A DNA stretch of 64,000 nucleotides from QHXQ01 sp045807745 (GTDB lineage Bacteria; Acidobacteriota; Blastocatellia; Pyrinomonadales; Pyrinomonadaceae), in the NCBI GenBank assembly GCA_045807745.1, contig JBJMGT010000012.1, forward strand, positions 62,001 through 126,000, read 5' to 3'. This document shows positions 41,967-51,300 of the stretch, one piece after another (position 1 is the first letter of the stretch; each line of letters opens with the position of its first letter). The position numbers and the translations under genes were made by a program. Under the pieces are notes generated by a model that saw only the letters and a list, made by a program, of their open reading frames with translations, had not been told where the DNA came from and made no database searches.

Positions 41967-42863
41967 TTAGTTTTGTGTTGCGGCGGCCGGCGCGTGCGGT
42001 TGCAGCGCGTCCGTCTGTTCGTCGTAAGCGATGCCGGCGGCGGCTTCGTCAGAGAGGCGCACCCAGCCATCAGCTGTGTGCCTGAAGTGTTCGCTCGATG
42101 CGGGCGTGAACGCCTCCTGCTCAGGTCGCCACGCGAGCCGTTGGACGTTGATGTAAGGATGCTTGATGCGCAGGACGTTGAACGAGTTCGTCTCACCGCG
42201 CCCGCGCGTCGAGGTGGCCGTGCCCGCTTGGACGACGAGCGCCGAATGGCCGCGGATACGATAACGCTTCGCCGTGTGCCCCGTGTGGCTGACGTGTAGA
42301 TGACCCGCGAGCAACACGTCCGCGCCGCACGCGGCGAGCGTCTCCATCGCCAACTCAGCGCGTCCGACCAGATCACGTTCGTCCGCGCCCACGGGTACGT
42401 CGAACGGGTGATGCGTCACGACGATCTTCGTAACCGCGTCGCCGACGGCGCAGAGTCGTTCGCGTATGCGCGCGATCTGCAAACGATTCACGCGCCCATA
42501 CTTAATCGTGAGCGAGCGGGCCGTGTTGATGCCCAAAATAGCGATCTCTTCATCGGCATAGAACGGTTCGAGATCGCGTGTGATGTGCGCGCGATACTTG
42601 TCGAGCGGCTGTGCGAACCGCGCGACGACGTTGTAGAGCGGCACATCATGATTGCCCGGCACGACGATCTGCGGCACGCGCGGCAGTGCATCCAGAAACG
42701 CGCGCGCCGCCTTGAACTGCTCCGTCCGTGCCCGCTGCGTCAGATCGCCCGACACGGCCACGACATCCGGCTCAAGTTCGTTAACCTGCGCGAGCAGCGG
42801 CCCCACGACCCGCTCATCGAGCCGCCCGAAATGGAGATCGGAAAGGTGCACAAGAGTACGCAC
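41967..42863 (-). CDS. Calcineurin-like metallophosphoesterase (CpdA-like)
   Basis: 298 aa from a GTG. All five metal-binding blocks of the family are present: LVHLSDLHFGR, VVAVSGDLTQRA, VVPGNHDVPLYN, VVTHHPFDVP and LLAGHLHVSHTG. This set is typical of class III cAMP phosphodiesterase-like enzymes; phosphodiesterase on another substrate is equally possible. Cytoplasmic. The C-terminal 60 residues beyond the fold are variable. Upstream gap holds an ACACAGAG palindrome. Downstream 169 nt to the TPR gene contain nothing recognised. Confidence 0.9.
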   Translation of the reverse strand: MRTLVHLSDLHFGRLDERVVGPLLAQVNELEPDVVAVSGDLTQRARTEQFKAARAFLDALPRVPQIVVPGNHDVPLYNVVARFAQPLDKYRAHITRDLEPFYADEEIAILGINTARSLTIKYGRVNRLQIARIRERLCAVGDAVTKIVVTHHPFDVPVGADERDLVGRAELAMETLAACGADVLLAGHLHVSHTGHTAKRYRIRGHSALVVQAGTATSTRGRGETNSFNVLRIKHPYINVQRLAWRPEQEAFTPASSEHFRHTADGWVRLSDEAAAGIAYDEQTDALQPHAPAAATQN

Positions 42864-42908
42864 GATGTTTAGTTCATCTTCAGTTGAGCGTCTGACAAGG
42901 GGCGATGC

Positions 42909-42993
42909 ACCACCGCAGACACAGAGGACACAGAGATGGCACGGAAGCTTGCAGGCTATTCGAGCCTCTGTGCCCCTCTGTGTCTCTGTAGTG
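42909..42993. repeat. ACACAGAG palindromic micro-repeat
   Basis: CCGCAGACACAGAGGACACA-GAG (from 42913) faces CTCTGTGCCCCTCTGTGTCT-CTGTAG (to 42991). It is related in unit to the elements at 9558, 53922 and 60773. Confidence 0.8.
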
Positions 42994-43032
42994 AACTGCC
43001 TATTACCATCTCATTCAGCAATAAATAAAAGT

Positions 43033-43989
43033 TCAATCCTCATTGCGCGGCACAATAACTCGCAGCGCGCCCGGCCGCACGCGATAATGGAGCGGCGTGT
43101 GCATGACAGTGATCTCGCCGTCGGTGGCGACGCTCAAGCGCGCGCGCCGCGTCTCGACCCAGACTTCGCGGGCGCAGAGCGAGTCGAAATCCTTGGCCGC
43201 ACGCAGCCGGCCAAAGAGCGCACGCAGGGCCAGTGCGACGAGTCGCCCGCGCCCGGCCTTGTGCGTCACGTGCAGGCTCAACAGCCCGCGGTCGAGACAA
43301 GCGCGTGCGCCGACGTTGAAGCTGTCCATCTCGTATTCGTTGTTACCGACAAAGACGAACGGTGTGCGCCGGTCTAGTTCGCGCCCGTCGGCGCTCAGCC
43401 GCACGTGCAGGAACGGGAAGCGTTTGAAGACGACGACGAGCGCCCACAGGAAGGCGAGCCAGCGACTGTGACCGTGCTGCTCCTGTAGCTCGCGCTGGCG
43501 CACGATGCGCGGGTACAGACCCAGACTCGAATTGTTTAGAAAGACGCGCCCGTTGACCTCGCCTACATCGATGCGGGCGACGCGGCCTGCAATGATCGTC
43601 TGCGCGGCGGCATCCAGATCGAGCGAGATGTGCAGGTCTTTGGCGAAGTGGTTGAGCGTGCCGAGCGGCAGCACGCCGAGCGTCTTGTCAGTGTCAACTA
43701 ATTGCGCCGCGACCGTGCTGAGCGTGCCGTCGCCGCCGCCCGCGACGACCGTCTTGGCTGCGCTTTGGGCCGCGCGCCGCGCAAACTCTTCAACCTCCGA
43801 GCCGTTGCGCGCGAGCACGACACGCGCCGTCAGACCCGCCGCCGCGAACACTTCCAAGAGTCGTGCGCGCGCCGCCGCTTTGTCCGCCGTGCCCGCCGCT
43901 GCGTTGAGAACAATTTCGATCTCGGCAGCCGCCGCCGCGCGAGCCGTAGCGCGTGCTGACGGGGCTTCGGCTGTCGTTGTCGTGCTCAT
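43033..43989 (-). CDS. Diacylglycerol kinase-like lipid kinase
   Basis: 318 aa from MSTTTTAEAP; an upstream in-frame ATG at 44073 would add 28 residues. DAGK catalytic domain: EIVLNAAAGTADKAAAR, nucleotide-loop VVAGGGDGTLSTVAAQL and PLGTLNHFAKDLHI, then VNGRVFLNNSSLGLYP. Second domain: FVFVGNNEYEMDSFNVGARA, ATDGEITVMHTPLHYRVRPGAL. These features define the YegS/DgkB family that phosphorylates diacylglycerol or related lipids at the membrane. It follows the yqj-like membrane operon and precedes the phosphoesterase on the same strand, so envelope maintenance is a plausible shared theme. Confidence 0.9.
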   Translation of the reverse strand: MSTTTTAEAPSARATARAAAAAEIEIVLNAAAGTADKAAARARLLEVFAAAGLTARVVLARNGSEVEEFARRAAQSAAKTVVAGGGDGTLSTVAAQLVDTDKTLGVLPLGTLNHFAKDLHISLDLDAAAQTIIAGRVARIDVGEVNGRVFLNNSSLGLYPRIVRQRELQEQHGHSRWLAFLWALVVVFKRFPFLHVRLSADGRELDRRTPFVFVGNNEYEMDSFNVGARACLDRGLLSLHVTHKAGRGRLVALALRALFGRLRAAKDFDSLCAREVWVETRRARLSVATDGEITVMHTPLHYRVRPGALRVIVPRNED

Positions 43990-44128
43990 CGGGTTTAGAC
44001 CGGTCGCAAGAAACGGCAACGGGCGAGCCGCTCGTGCCGCCCGCCCGTCGAGTGCAAAGACATGGTAGATCATCGCGGCGTTGTGGTGCGCCGTGACAAC
44101 TCGTGCTTCAGCTAATTGCGTCTACGAC

Positions 44129-44905
44129 TCACGACGAGCCGTAACCACCTGTCGTGCTCGGCGCGGCGTTGGTCTGCCCGCCGGCTTGTGCGCTGGCGTT
44201 CGGTTGCGCGTTGCCTGTCGGCTGTGCAGGCCGGTTGCGCTGTGCGCCTTCGCGTTGCGTTAACAGATCGAGACCGATCAAGTCTTTGAGCTTACTAAGG
44301 AGCGCGGGCAAGACAATCTGCTGCGCCGTCTTCGACAACTCGTCCACGACGCGCCCGCCGATGTTGCCTAACTCCTGCTGCAAGCGGTCGTAGGCCTGCG
44401 TCTCTTTGAAGCGTTCGATGAGACCGGGCTTATCCGGCTCATCCGCCGTCGCTTGCGCTTCATAGCCGCTGCTGTAAGACGGCCGCACCGCGGGCGCACT
44501 CGCCGCGGCCGGCGCGTACGCCGTCTGCACACGCGGGGCACTGCCGCCTTCGTCCGTAATGTCGTAGTCCGCGCCTTCCGCTTCATGGTAGCGCTCGACG
44601 AAATCGGATTCACCAAAGACCGCGCTGCCGACGCTATAGCCGACGAGCAGCCCGACGCCCGCCGCACCGGCCGCGAACGCGATGGGGCGACGGCGATACT
44701 GCTCGCGCCAGTCGAGCGTCTGCGAGATCGACTCGCGCACGCTCTCATACTGATTCGTCACCGTCTCTTTGATCTCGCTCACGGTCTGTGTGATCGACTC
44801 GCGCGCCTCTTCCATGCGCCGCTGCAACTCCGCCTTTGTGGCATCGGCGTCGTCTGCGGGCGCTTCGGGTGCGCGCGCCGTGCCTAAATATCGTTCTTCA
44901 GCCAT
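44129..44905 (-). CDS. DUF3618-like membrane-associated protein
   Basis: 258 aa. N-terminal coiled-coil/helix (about 22-68: AELQRRMEEARESITQTVSEIKETVTNQYESVRESI in pieces) followed by RRRPIAFAAGAAGVGLLVGYSVGSAVFG (TM or re-entrant, about 75-100), a Pro/Ala/Tyr linker (120-160), an amphipathic helix (LIERFKETQAYDRLQQELGN) and a Gln/Asn/Pro-rich disordered tail. The head resembles DUF3618 proteins that accompany holin-like DUF1469 proteins. Its start overlaps the preceding gene by 22 nt, so the two are translationally coupled. Confidence 0.78.
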   Translation of the reverse strand: MAEERYLGTARAPEAPADDADATKAELQRRMEEARESITQTVSEIKETVTNQYESVRESISQTLDWREQYRRRPIAFAAGAAGVGLLVGYSVGSAVFGESDFVERYHEAEGADYDITDEGGSAPRVQTAYAPAAASAPAVRPSYSSGYEAQATADEPDKPGLIERFKETQAYDRLQQELGNIGGRVVDELSKTAQQIVLPALLSKLKDLIGLDLLTQREGAQRNRPAQPTGNAQPNASAQAGGQTNAAPSTTGGYGSS

Positions 44906-45360
44906 TGCTTATCCTTTCTGAGTTCCTCAAGGCTGCGGGCCGGCGCGGGGTTGTGCGCCGCCAGCCGGCTCTTCATCGCCATGATGATCCCGCCGCCCAC
45001 GATCAGATAGAGCACGCCCGTGATGAGAAAACCGAGCGCGTAACTGATGGGTGCGCCGAACGAGGCGAACAGCTTGGAGATGAAGAACGCGACCATGATG
45101 TTCAGAAACGCGAAGCCAATGGTCGCAAGCACGCCGCCGACCGCGATCATCGCAACCGTGCGCGTATAGACGCTCGCTTCCTCTTTCAACTCAAGCTTGA
45201 TTAAGCCGAGCTTGGCGTCGAGCATCGTCATCACGTCGTCGCCCAGCCGGCCGAACATCGCGGGCAGTTCGTCGATCTCGCCCGCGTTGTTGGTGGTCAG
45301 ACGCGTATCGTCCACGCGGGCCGGCGCTGCGGCCGCGCCGCGTCGTTCAAGTTCCGCCAT
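44884..45360 (-). CDS. Phage-holin-superfamily/YqjE-like (DUF1469) membrane protein
   Basis: 158 aa. Amphipathic helix ELPAMFGRLGDDVMTMLDAKLGLIKLELKEEA (about 30-62, in pieces) precedes two membrane spans: TVAMIAVGGVLATIGFAFLNIMVAFFISKLF (about 68-97) and ISYALGFLITGVLYLIVGGGIIMAM (about 104-128). This layout is DUF1469 (putative actinobacterial holin-X/YqjE). In E. coli yqjE lies in an operon with yqjD, and the preceding gene here is a DUF883/YqjD-like protein. Function is unknown; association with stationary-phase membranes is reported for YqjD. Confidence 0.87.
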   Translation of the reverse strand: MAELERRGAAAAPARVDDTRLTTNNAGEIDELPAMFGRLGDDVMTMLDAKLGLIKLELKEEASVYTRTVAMIAVGGVLATIGFAFLNIMVAFFISKLFASFGAPISYALGFLITGVLYLIVGGGIIMAMKSRLAAHNPAPARSLEELRKDKQWLKNDI

Positions 45361-45389
45361 CGCTCAACACTCCTTTCGTTAAGTCGCAT

Positions 45390-45452
45390 GTCCAAAGTCC
45401 CAAGTCCCAAGTCATAGCTTGACATTGGACTTGAGACATTAGACTTTGAGAC
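45390..45452. repeat. AAGTCCC palindromic micro-repeat
   Basis: GTCCAAAGTCCCAAGTCCCA-AGTC faces TTGGACTTGAGACATTAGAC-TTTGAGAC in imperfect inverted orientation. It is in the gap between two co-directional membrane-protein genes, ending 5 nt from the stop of the upstream gene. Confidence 0.7.
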
Positions 45453-45457
45453 TAACC

Positions 45458-45868
45458 TTAACGGCGCGAGCCGCGCAGCAGTAGACCCAACAGGAAGCCG
45501 GCCGCCGCCGAGATCAACAGCGCCTGCCCCGGATTCTGGCGCGCGTAGGTCTTGGCATCTTCCGCCACCTGCTTGTAATCCACGTTCTGCAAGTCCTTGA
45601 ACTTGTCGCCGACGACCGACACCTTGTCGCTCACATAGTCTTTCGCCTGCGCGGCCGCGTCGGCGATCTTCTGCCCGTACTCCTGTGCCGTCGCGGTGAT
45701 GCCTTCGCGCGCCGTCGCCGTGGCTGTGCCTGTGCCCGCGCCGGTCGTGCCGCCGGTTGGTTGCAGACTGCCGCCACCGCCTGTGCCGGTCGTGCCCGTC
45801 GTCGAGGTGTTGCCCGTGCCGGTCGAGCCGCTGGTCGGGTCGGTCGGATTGTTGATGTTCTGTGACAT
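45458..45868 (-). CDS. DUF883 (ElaB/YqjD-like) membrane protein
   Basis: 136 aa. A Thr/Gly/Ser-rich disordered head (1-48, GSTGTGNTSTTGTTGTGGGG) precedes a helical rod with KIADAAAQAKDYVSDKVSVVGDKFKDLQ and the signature C-terminus YARQNPGQALLISAAAGFLLGLLLRGSRR. The 'NP-x-x-A-L-x-x-A-A-G-x-L-L-G-L-L-L-x-x-R' ending is diagnostic of ElaB/YqjD proteins, tail-anchored inner-membrane proteins that bind ribosomes in E. coli. Head of the three-gene membrane operon. The long T/G linker is unlike the enteric homologues. Confidence 0.87.
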   Translation of the reverse strand: MSQNINNPTDPTSGSTGTGNTSTTGTTGTGGGGSLQPTGGTTGAGTGTATATAREGITATAQEYGQKIADAAAQAKDYVSDKVSVVGDKFKDLQNVDYKQVAEDAKTYARQNPGQALLISAAAGFLLGLLLRGSRR

Positions 45869-46169
45869 ACGCTGGTTCTCCTTCGCGTTAATTAAAGTCT
45901 TTCACTTGATTCCGGCGGGCGGGGCCGCTTCAGCCACATCCGCGAAACATGGTTTTCCAGAGGTCGGGGTGCAAACGATGTGCCGACACGTAGCAGGCTT
46001 GCCGGTCGGCGGCAAAGCCCACAACGCGCGCGCATCGTACACGCCGCGAGGGACGACCCAACGCTTTCACCTTGTTGTGAAAAGGTACGGCGATTATAGC
46101 GCAAGGTCGGGAACAGTACAGCGCGGAAACGCACTCTCGGCCTAGGCCACACGAATTTTCTTGGCTCAC
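45869..46169. other. Gap between the DUF883 and TetR genes (divergent)
   Basis: A minus-strand TATAAT (46093-46098) could be the -10 of the membrane operon, but its -35 is poor. Otherwise I see no gene or clear repeat until the TetR promoter at 46170. Confidence 0.35.
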
Positions 46170-46209
46170 TTGACAGGCTGCACCGAGTCTGGTAAGTAAG
46201 TACTTACTT
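46170..46209 (+). promoter_or_regulatory. Promoter with 16-bp palindromic TetR operator
   Basis: TTGACA (46170-46175), a 17-nt spacer, then TAAGTA as -10. AAGTAAGTACTTACTT (46194-46209) is a perfect palindrome covering the -10. This is a classic arrangement for repression by the TetR protein encoded immediately downstream. Confidence 0.8.
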
Positions 46210-46247
46210 TTAATCGACGGCAGTTTAACCGGAGCGAGGTTGCGATT

Positions 46248-46979
46248 TTGACCAGAGCAGTTGACGTAGCGGCGGGCACAGGCGCAGGCGTCGCCAGTGG
46301 GCGCATGGCGGGCGAAGCGCGCCGCCAGCAGATTTTGGGCGTCGCGATGCGCCTGTTTTCGCAGCATGGGTTTCGCGGCACGACGACCAGAGAGATCGCT
46401 CAAGGCGCGGGCGTCTCCGAGGCGATGGTCTTTCGCCACTTCGCGACGAAGGAAGAACTCTACCGCGCTATTCTCGATCACAAGGCGTGCGTCGGCGGTC
46501 TCGACCCGTGTCAACTGCTCGGCGCAGCCATCGCACGCAAGGACGACCGCGCGGTCTTTGAAACACTGGCCCTCGCCATGATGCGCCACCACGAGCAGGA
46601 CACGGAGTTTATGCGCCTGCTCTCGCACGCCGCGCTCGAAGAACATCAACTCGTCGAACTATTCTTCGACCGCAACGTGCGCCAGATGTATGAACTGCTC
46701 GGCGGCTACATACGCGAACGCCAGCGTGACGGCGCGTTCCGCGCGGTCGCGCCGGCTGTGGCGGTGCGCGCCTTCCTCGGCATGATCATTCATCATTCGC
46801 TCAACAACACGCTCTGGGACAAGCGCCGTAGCTTGCTCGACATCCCGAACGAACGCGCCGCGCAGGAGTTCACGAACATCATCCTCGGTGGCATCACCGT
46901 CGCGCCGAACATCAAACCGAAGCGCAGCGTTACTACTGCTGCGACAGCGCCCACGCGCAAACAAAAAGGCAGCAAATAG
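46248..46979 (+). CDS. TetR-family repressor of the efflux operon
   Basis: 243 aa from a TTG with GGAGCGAGG about 8 nt upstream; ATG at 46305 is an alternative (224 aa). HTH domain: RRQQILGVAMRLFSQHGFRG, TTTREIAQGAGVSEAMVFRHFATKEELYRAI. The C-terminal domain carries LLSHAALEEHQLVELFFDRNVRQMYELLGGYI and FLGMIIHHSL, like regulators of RND pumps and of the ybhGFSR exporter (YbiH/CecR type). A perfect palindrome overlaps its promoter, so autorepression and control of the following pump genes is likely. The ligand is unknown. Confidence 0.9.
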   Translation: MTRAVDVAAGTGAGVASGRMAGEARRQQILGVAMRLFSQHGFRGTTTREIAQGAGVSEAMVFRHFATKEELYRAILDHKACVGGLDPCQLLGAAIARKDDRAVFETLALAMMRHHEQDTEFMRLLSHAALEEHQLVELFFDRNVRQMYELLGGYIRERQRDGAFRAVAPAVAVRAFLGMIIHHSLNNTLWDKRRSLLDIPNERAAQEFTNIILGGITVAPNIKPKRSVTTAATAPTRKQKGSK

Positions 46980-47042
46980 CCATAACGGGTCATAGCTTGG
47001 GCACGGCCCAAGGTTGGTATCCATCTTAAGCAGCAGGTTTTA

Positions 47043-48302
47043 ATGATGATCTCCCGCAATAAATTAACGCTTCTGTTAATCGTGCTCGCCCTCTTCGATA
47101 CGGCGCTCTTGAGCGCCTGCGGCGGCGCACGCAGCGACGCGAAGGCGAAGAACGCCAACGCGCAACCGACGCCCGAAGCTGTGCAGGTGACGACCGCCGC
47201 GGCAATCGTGCGCGACCTGCCGCGCTTCATTGAAGCAACGGGCAGTCTCGCCGCCGACGAACAGACGGACGTAGCGCCGACCGTCGCCGGCAAGGTCTTG
47301 GCCGTCGGCGTCGACCTCGGCAGCTACGTGCAGAAGGGCGCGGTGCTCGTCCGGCTCGACGATGCGGACGCGCGCTTGCGGCTCACGCAATTACAGGCGC
47401 AAGCGCAACAAGGGCAGTCGGCCGTGCGGCAGGCGGAAGAGAAGATCGGGCTGCGCCCCGGTCAGGCGTTTGATCCGAACCGCGTGGCGGAGGTCGGCTC
47501 CGCGAAGGCCGCGCTCGATCTCGCCGAGAAGCAGTTGCGCCGCTTCGCGCAGTTGCTGGAATCGGGCGACGTGTCGCGCTCGGCTTACGATCAACAGAAG
47601 GCGCAGCGCGATCAGTTGCAGCAGCAATACGAGGCGCAACTCGCCGCCGCGCGGCAGAACTTCGCGGGCGTCGCCACTGCGCGCGCTGCTGCACAGGCCG
47701 CGCAAGCGCAGGTCGCACAGGCCGAGAAAGCGATCCGTGATGCTGTCGTCTACGCGCCCATCGGCGGCTACGTCGCCGACCGGCCGGCGGACGTGGGCGA
47801 ATACGTCACGACCGCCTCGAAGATCGCGACCATCGTGCGCACCAACCCCTTGCGGCTGCGCATAGACATTCCCGAACAGTTCATCTCGACCGTGCAGCCC
47901 GGTCAGAGCGTCTCGGTCGCGACGAGCGCCTACGCGGATCGCACGTTCGCCGGGCGCATCGCGCGCATCTCGCCGAACGTCACGGCCGCCTCGCGCACGC
48001 TCACGGTCGAAGCGGAAGTCGATAACGGCCAGAACCTGTTGAAGCCGGGCCAGTTCGCCACCGTCCGCATTATTTCACCAAAAGCCGACCCGGCCGTGCT
48101 CGTACCCGCGCGCGCCGTTCGCACGCAGGACAACGCGAGCCGCGTCTTTGTGATTAAGGATGGGCGCGTCGAAGAGCACGTCGTCCAAACGGGCCAGACG
48201 GAGGGCGACCTCGTCGAGATCAAGACCGGTCTCAACGCAGGCGACATCGTCGCGACGAGCAACACGGAACAGTTGAAGGACGGCGCGCAAGTGCGCCAAT
48301 GA
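47043..48302 (+). CDS. RND efflux periplasmic adaptor lipoprotein (HlyD/MdtA-like)
   Basis: 419 aa. Lipoprotein signal with lipobox LLSAC (Cys near 26). Order of parts: membrane-proximal strand VQVTTAAAIVRDLPRFIEATGSL, lipoyl half VAPTVAGKVLAVGVDLGSYVQKG, long alpha-hairpin (about 115-235) with Gln/Ala heptads, second lipoyl half DAVVYAPIGGYVADRPADVGEYV, beta-barrel RLRIDIPEQFISTVQPGQSV and VEAEVDNGQNLLKPGQFATV. It joins an RND pump to an outer-membrane channel. It lies 63 nt after the TetR stop; a GATTCATTG micro-repeat separates it from the pump gene. Confidence 0.92.
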   Translation: MMISRNKLTLLLIVLALFDTALLSACGGARSDAKAKNANAQPTPEAVQVTTAAAIVRDLPRFIEATGSLAADEQTDVAPTVAGKVLAVGVDLGSYVQKGAVLVRLDDADARLRLTQLQAQAQQGQSAVRQAEEKIGLRPGQAFDPNRVAEVGSAKAALDLAEKQLRRFAQLLESGDVSRSAYDQQKAQRDQLQQQYEAQLAAARQNFAGVATARAAAQAAQAQVAQAEKAIRDAVVYAPIGGYVADRPADVGEYVTTASKIATIVRTNPLRLRIDIPEQFISTVQPGQSVSVATSAYADRTFAGRIARISPNVTAASRTLTVEAEVDNGQNLLKPGQFATVRIISPKADPAVLVPARAVRTQDNASRVFVIKDGRVEEHVVQTGQTEGDLVEIKTGLNAGDIVATSNTEQLKDGAQVRQ

Positions 48303-48305
48303 AGA

Positions 48306-48351
48306 AATTGATTCATTGAATCAATGAGTCAATGAACAAATGGATCAATTC
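48306..48351. repeat. GATTCATTG micro-repeat upstream of the RND pump gene
   Basis: AATTGATTCATTGAATCAAT then GAGTCAATGAACAAATGGATC-AATT forms an imperfect palindrome. It starts 3 nt after the adaptor stop and ends 5 nt before the pump ATG. Same family as 21107-21175. Confidence 0.8.
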
Positions 48352-48356
48352 TAATC

Positions 48357-51300
48357 ATGCAAAAACTTGCAGAAATTTGCGTCCGCCGGCCCGTGTTCGC
48401 GACGATGTTGATTCTATCGTTGACGGTCGTCGGCATCTTCTCGTTCTTCTCGCTCGGCGTCGATCTCTTTCCCAAGATCGACCTGCCGACGATCACCGTG
48501 ACGGTCATCAATCCCGGCGCGTCGCCGCAGGAGGTCGAGACAGAGATCACGGAGAAGGTTGAGTCTGCCGTCAACACTATCAGCGGCATAGACGAGTTGC
48601 GCTCCACTTCGGTCGAAGGCGTCTCGCAGGTCTTCATCACGTTCTTACTTGAGAAAAACGCGGACATCGCGGCGCAGGAGGTGCGCGACAAGGTCAACCT
48701 GATCGTGAACGATCTGCCCGAAACGGCCGAAATCCCGACCGTGCAGAAGCTCGACACGGACGCCGCGCCCGTCCTGCGCATCGCCGTCTCAAGTCCTCGC
48801 AGTTTGCGCGAAGTGACGGACATCGCCGACAAGCAGATCAAGAAGCGGATCGAATCGATCAACGGCGTCGGCAACGTCGAAATCCTCGGCGGCGCAAAAC
48901 GCGAGATCGAAATCTATCTCGACCCGGACAAGATGCGCGCCTTCAACGTGACCGTGCCGGAAGTCGTGGCGGCCGTGAAGCAGCAGAACATGGAAGTGCC
49001 GGGCGGGCGCGTGGACGAGGGCACGCGCGAGTTGACGGTGCGCACGTTGGGCCGCATCCAGAACCCGGCCGACTTCAACAACATCGCCATCTCGACGCGC
49101 GGCACATACCCGGTGAAGCTCTCGGACATCGGTTACGCCGAAGACGGCACGGAGGAGATGCGCACGGCGGCGCTCCTGAACGGCACGCCGGCTGTTACGC
49201 TCACCGTCTCGAAACAGTCGGGGCAGAATACGGTGGCGGTGGCAGACGCAGTGAAGGAGCGGCTCAAAGAGATTCAGGCGACGCTGCCCGCGAACATGAA
49301 GACGGAGATCGTCGGCGACCAGTCGATCTTCATTAAAGCGGCGGTCGAATCGATTGAGACGCACTTGGTCGAAGGCGGCATCCTCGCGGCCATCGTCGTC
49401 TTTCTATTCCTCTGGAACATTCGCACGACGTTCATCGCGGCGATTGCGATCCCGACATCCATCATCGCCACGTTCGGCTTGATGGCCGCGATGGGCTACA
49501 CGCTCAACCAGATCACGATGCTGGCGTTGACCCTGATGGTCGGCATCGTGATTGACGACGCCATCGTCGTGCTTGAAAACATCTTCCGCTTTGTCGAAGA
49601 GAAGGGCATGCCGCCGTTTCAAGCGGCGATTGAGGGCACGAAAGAGATTGGCCTCGCCGTGATGGCCACGACACTTAGCTTGCTCGCCGTCTTTATCCCG
49701 GTTGGCTTCATGCAAGGTATCGTCGGGCGCTTCATGTCGTCGTTCGGCTTCACCTCTTCGTTCGCCATCGCCGTCTCTCTGCTCGTCTCGTTCACGCTGA
49801 CGCCGATGCTGGCCGCGCGTCTGCTCCGACGTAAGCAGCACCAGCTTTCGGCGGCGGTTGGGAGCGAGCCGTCGCAGGGCGATGCGCCCGTAGGTCTGGC
49901 CGACGAGTCGCGCGTCGTGGCAGGCGAGCCGGACGCGCAGGCGCAGGAAGAGCAACACACATCAAGCGTACCGTCGCCGCGCGCGCGGGCGCACAACTCG
50001 AAGGAAGGGCGCTTCTACAAGCCGATTGATCGCACGTACAAGTGGCTGCTCGAATTGTCGATGGCGCACCGCTGGGTTGTGGTGGGCTTGTGCCTGCTCG
50101 TCATCATCAGCATCGTGCCGCTCTTCATGCTGGTCGGCAAAAACTTTCTGCCCGTAGACGATCAATCGCAGTTTGAGGTCAGTGTGCGCGCGCCTGAAGG
50201 CACGACGCTCGCTTCGACCGCGACGCTCGTCGAACGCATCGCTGCGGACGTGCGCCAGTTGCCCGGCGTGACCGATACGCTCGTCACCATCGGCGGCGGG
50301 CAACAGGAATTGGTTAACAGCGCTTCGATCTACGTCAAACTTGCCGATCTGAAACAGCGCAAAGATTCGCAGGTCGCGCTGATGGTCAAGGCGCGTAACC
50401 TGCTTGCTAAGTATCCGCAGAACCTGCGCACGAGCGTGCAGCAGGTGCAGGCGATCTCCGGCGGCGGCTTCCGCAACGCGGACATACAGTACGTCATCGG
50501 TGGCCCTGATCTGCAAAAGCTGACGCAATACTCCGAGCAGTTGATGCAGAAGATGAAGACGCTCCCCGACGTGGTGGACGTGGACTCGACTTTGATCAAC
50601 GGCAAGCCCGAACTGCGCGTCGAGATCGACCGCCCGCGCGCGGCCGATCTGGGCGTGCGCGTGGGCGACATCGCGCAAGGCCTCAACGTGCTCGTCGCCG
50701 GGCAGAAGGTTTCGACCTTTAATCGGGGCGTGGATCAGGACAACGTGCGCGTGCGCTCGATGGGCGAGGCGCGCGCGAGCAAAGAGAATCTGTCGCGGCT
50801 GTTCGCCACATCAAGCAAGGTCGGCTGGGTCAGTCTCGATAATCTCGTGCGGATTGAAGAGGGCACGGGGCCATCGGCGATTGAGCGTTTAAATAGGCAG
50901 CGGCAGGTGACGCTGACCGCGAACGTCCGCCCCGGCGGCTCGCAAGCGGCGGTCATCGCCGCGCTGAACGATTACGTCAAGACGATGAACATCGAGCCGG
51001 GCTATTCGACGGGCTTGGCCGGGCGCTCGAAGGAGTTGGGCAAGGCGGGCTTCTACTTCCTGCTCGCCTTCTCGCTCTCGTTCATCTTCATGTACATGGT
51101 GCTCGCGGCGCAGTTCGAATCGTTCATTCACCCGATCACGATCCTGCTGACGCTGCCGCTCGCCATTCCCTTCGGCATCCTCGCGCTCCTCGTAACCGGG
51201 CAGACAGTCAACATCTTTTCGGGCTTAGGTCTACTGCTCTTGTTCGGCGTGGTGAAGAAGAACGCGATCTTGCAGATCGATCACACGAACGAGTTGCGCG

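Noticed and set aside
44884..45360. Holin-like protein as evidence of a prophage
   Set aside because: DUF1469 'holins' occur in ordinary chromosomal operons with DUF883; no phage structural, integrase or lysis genes are present.
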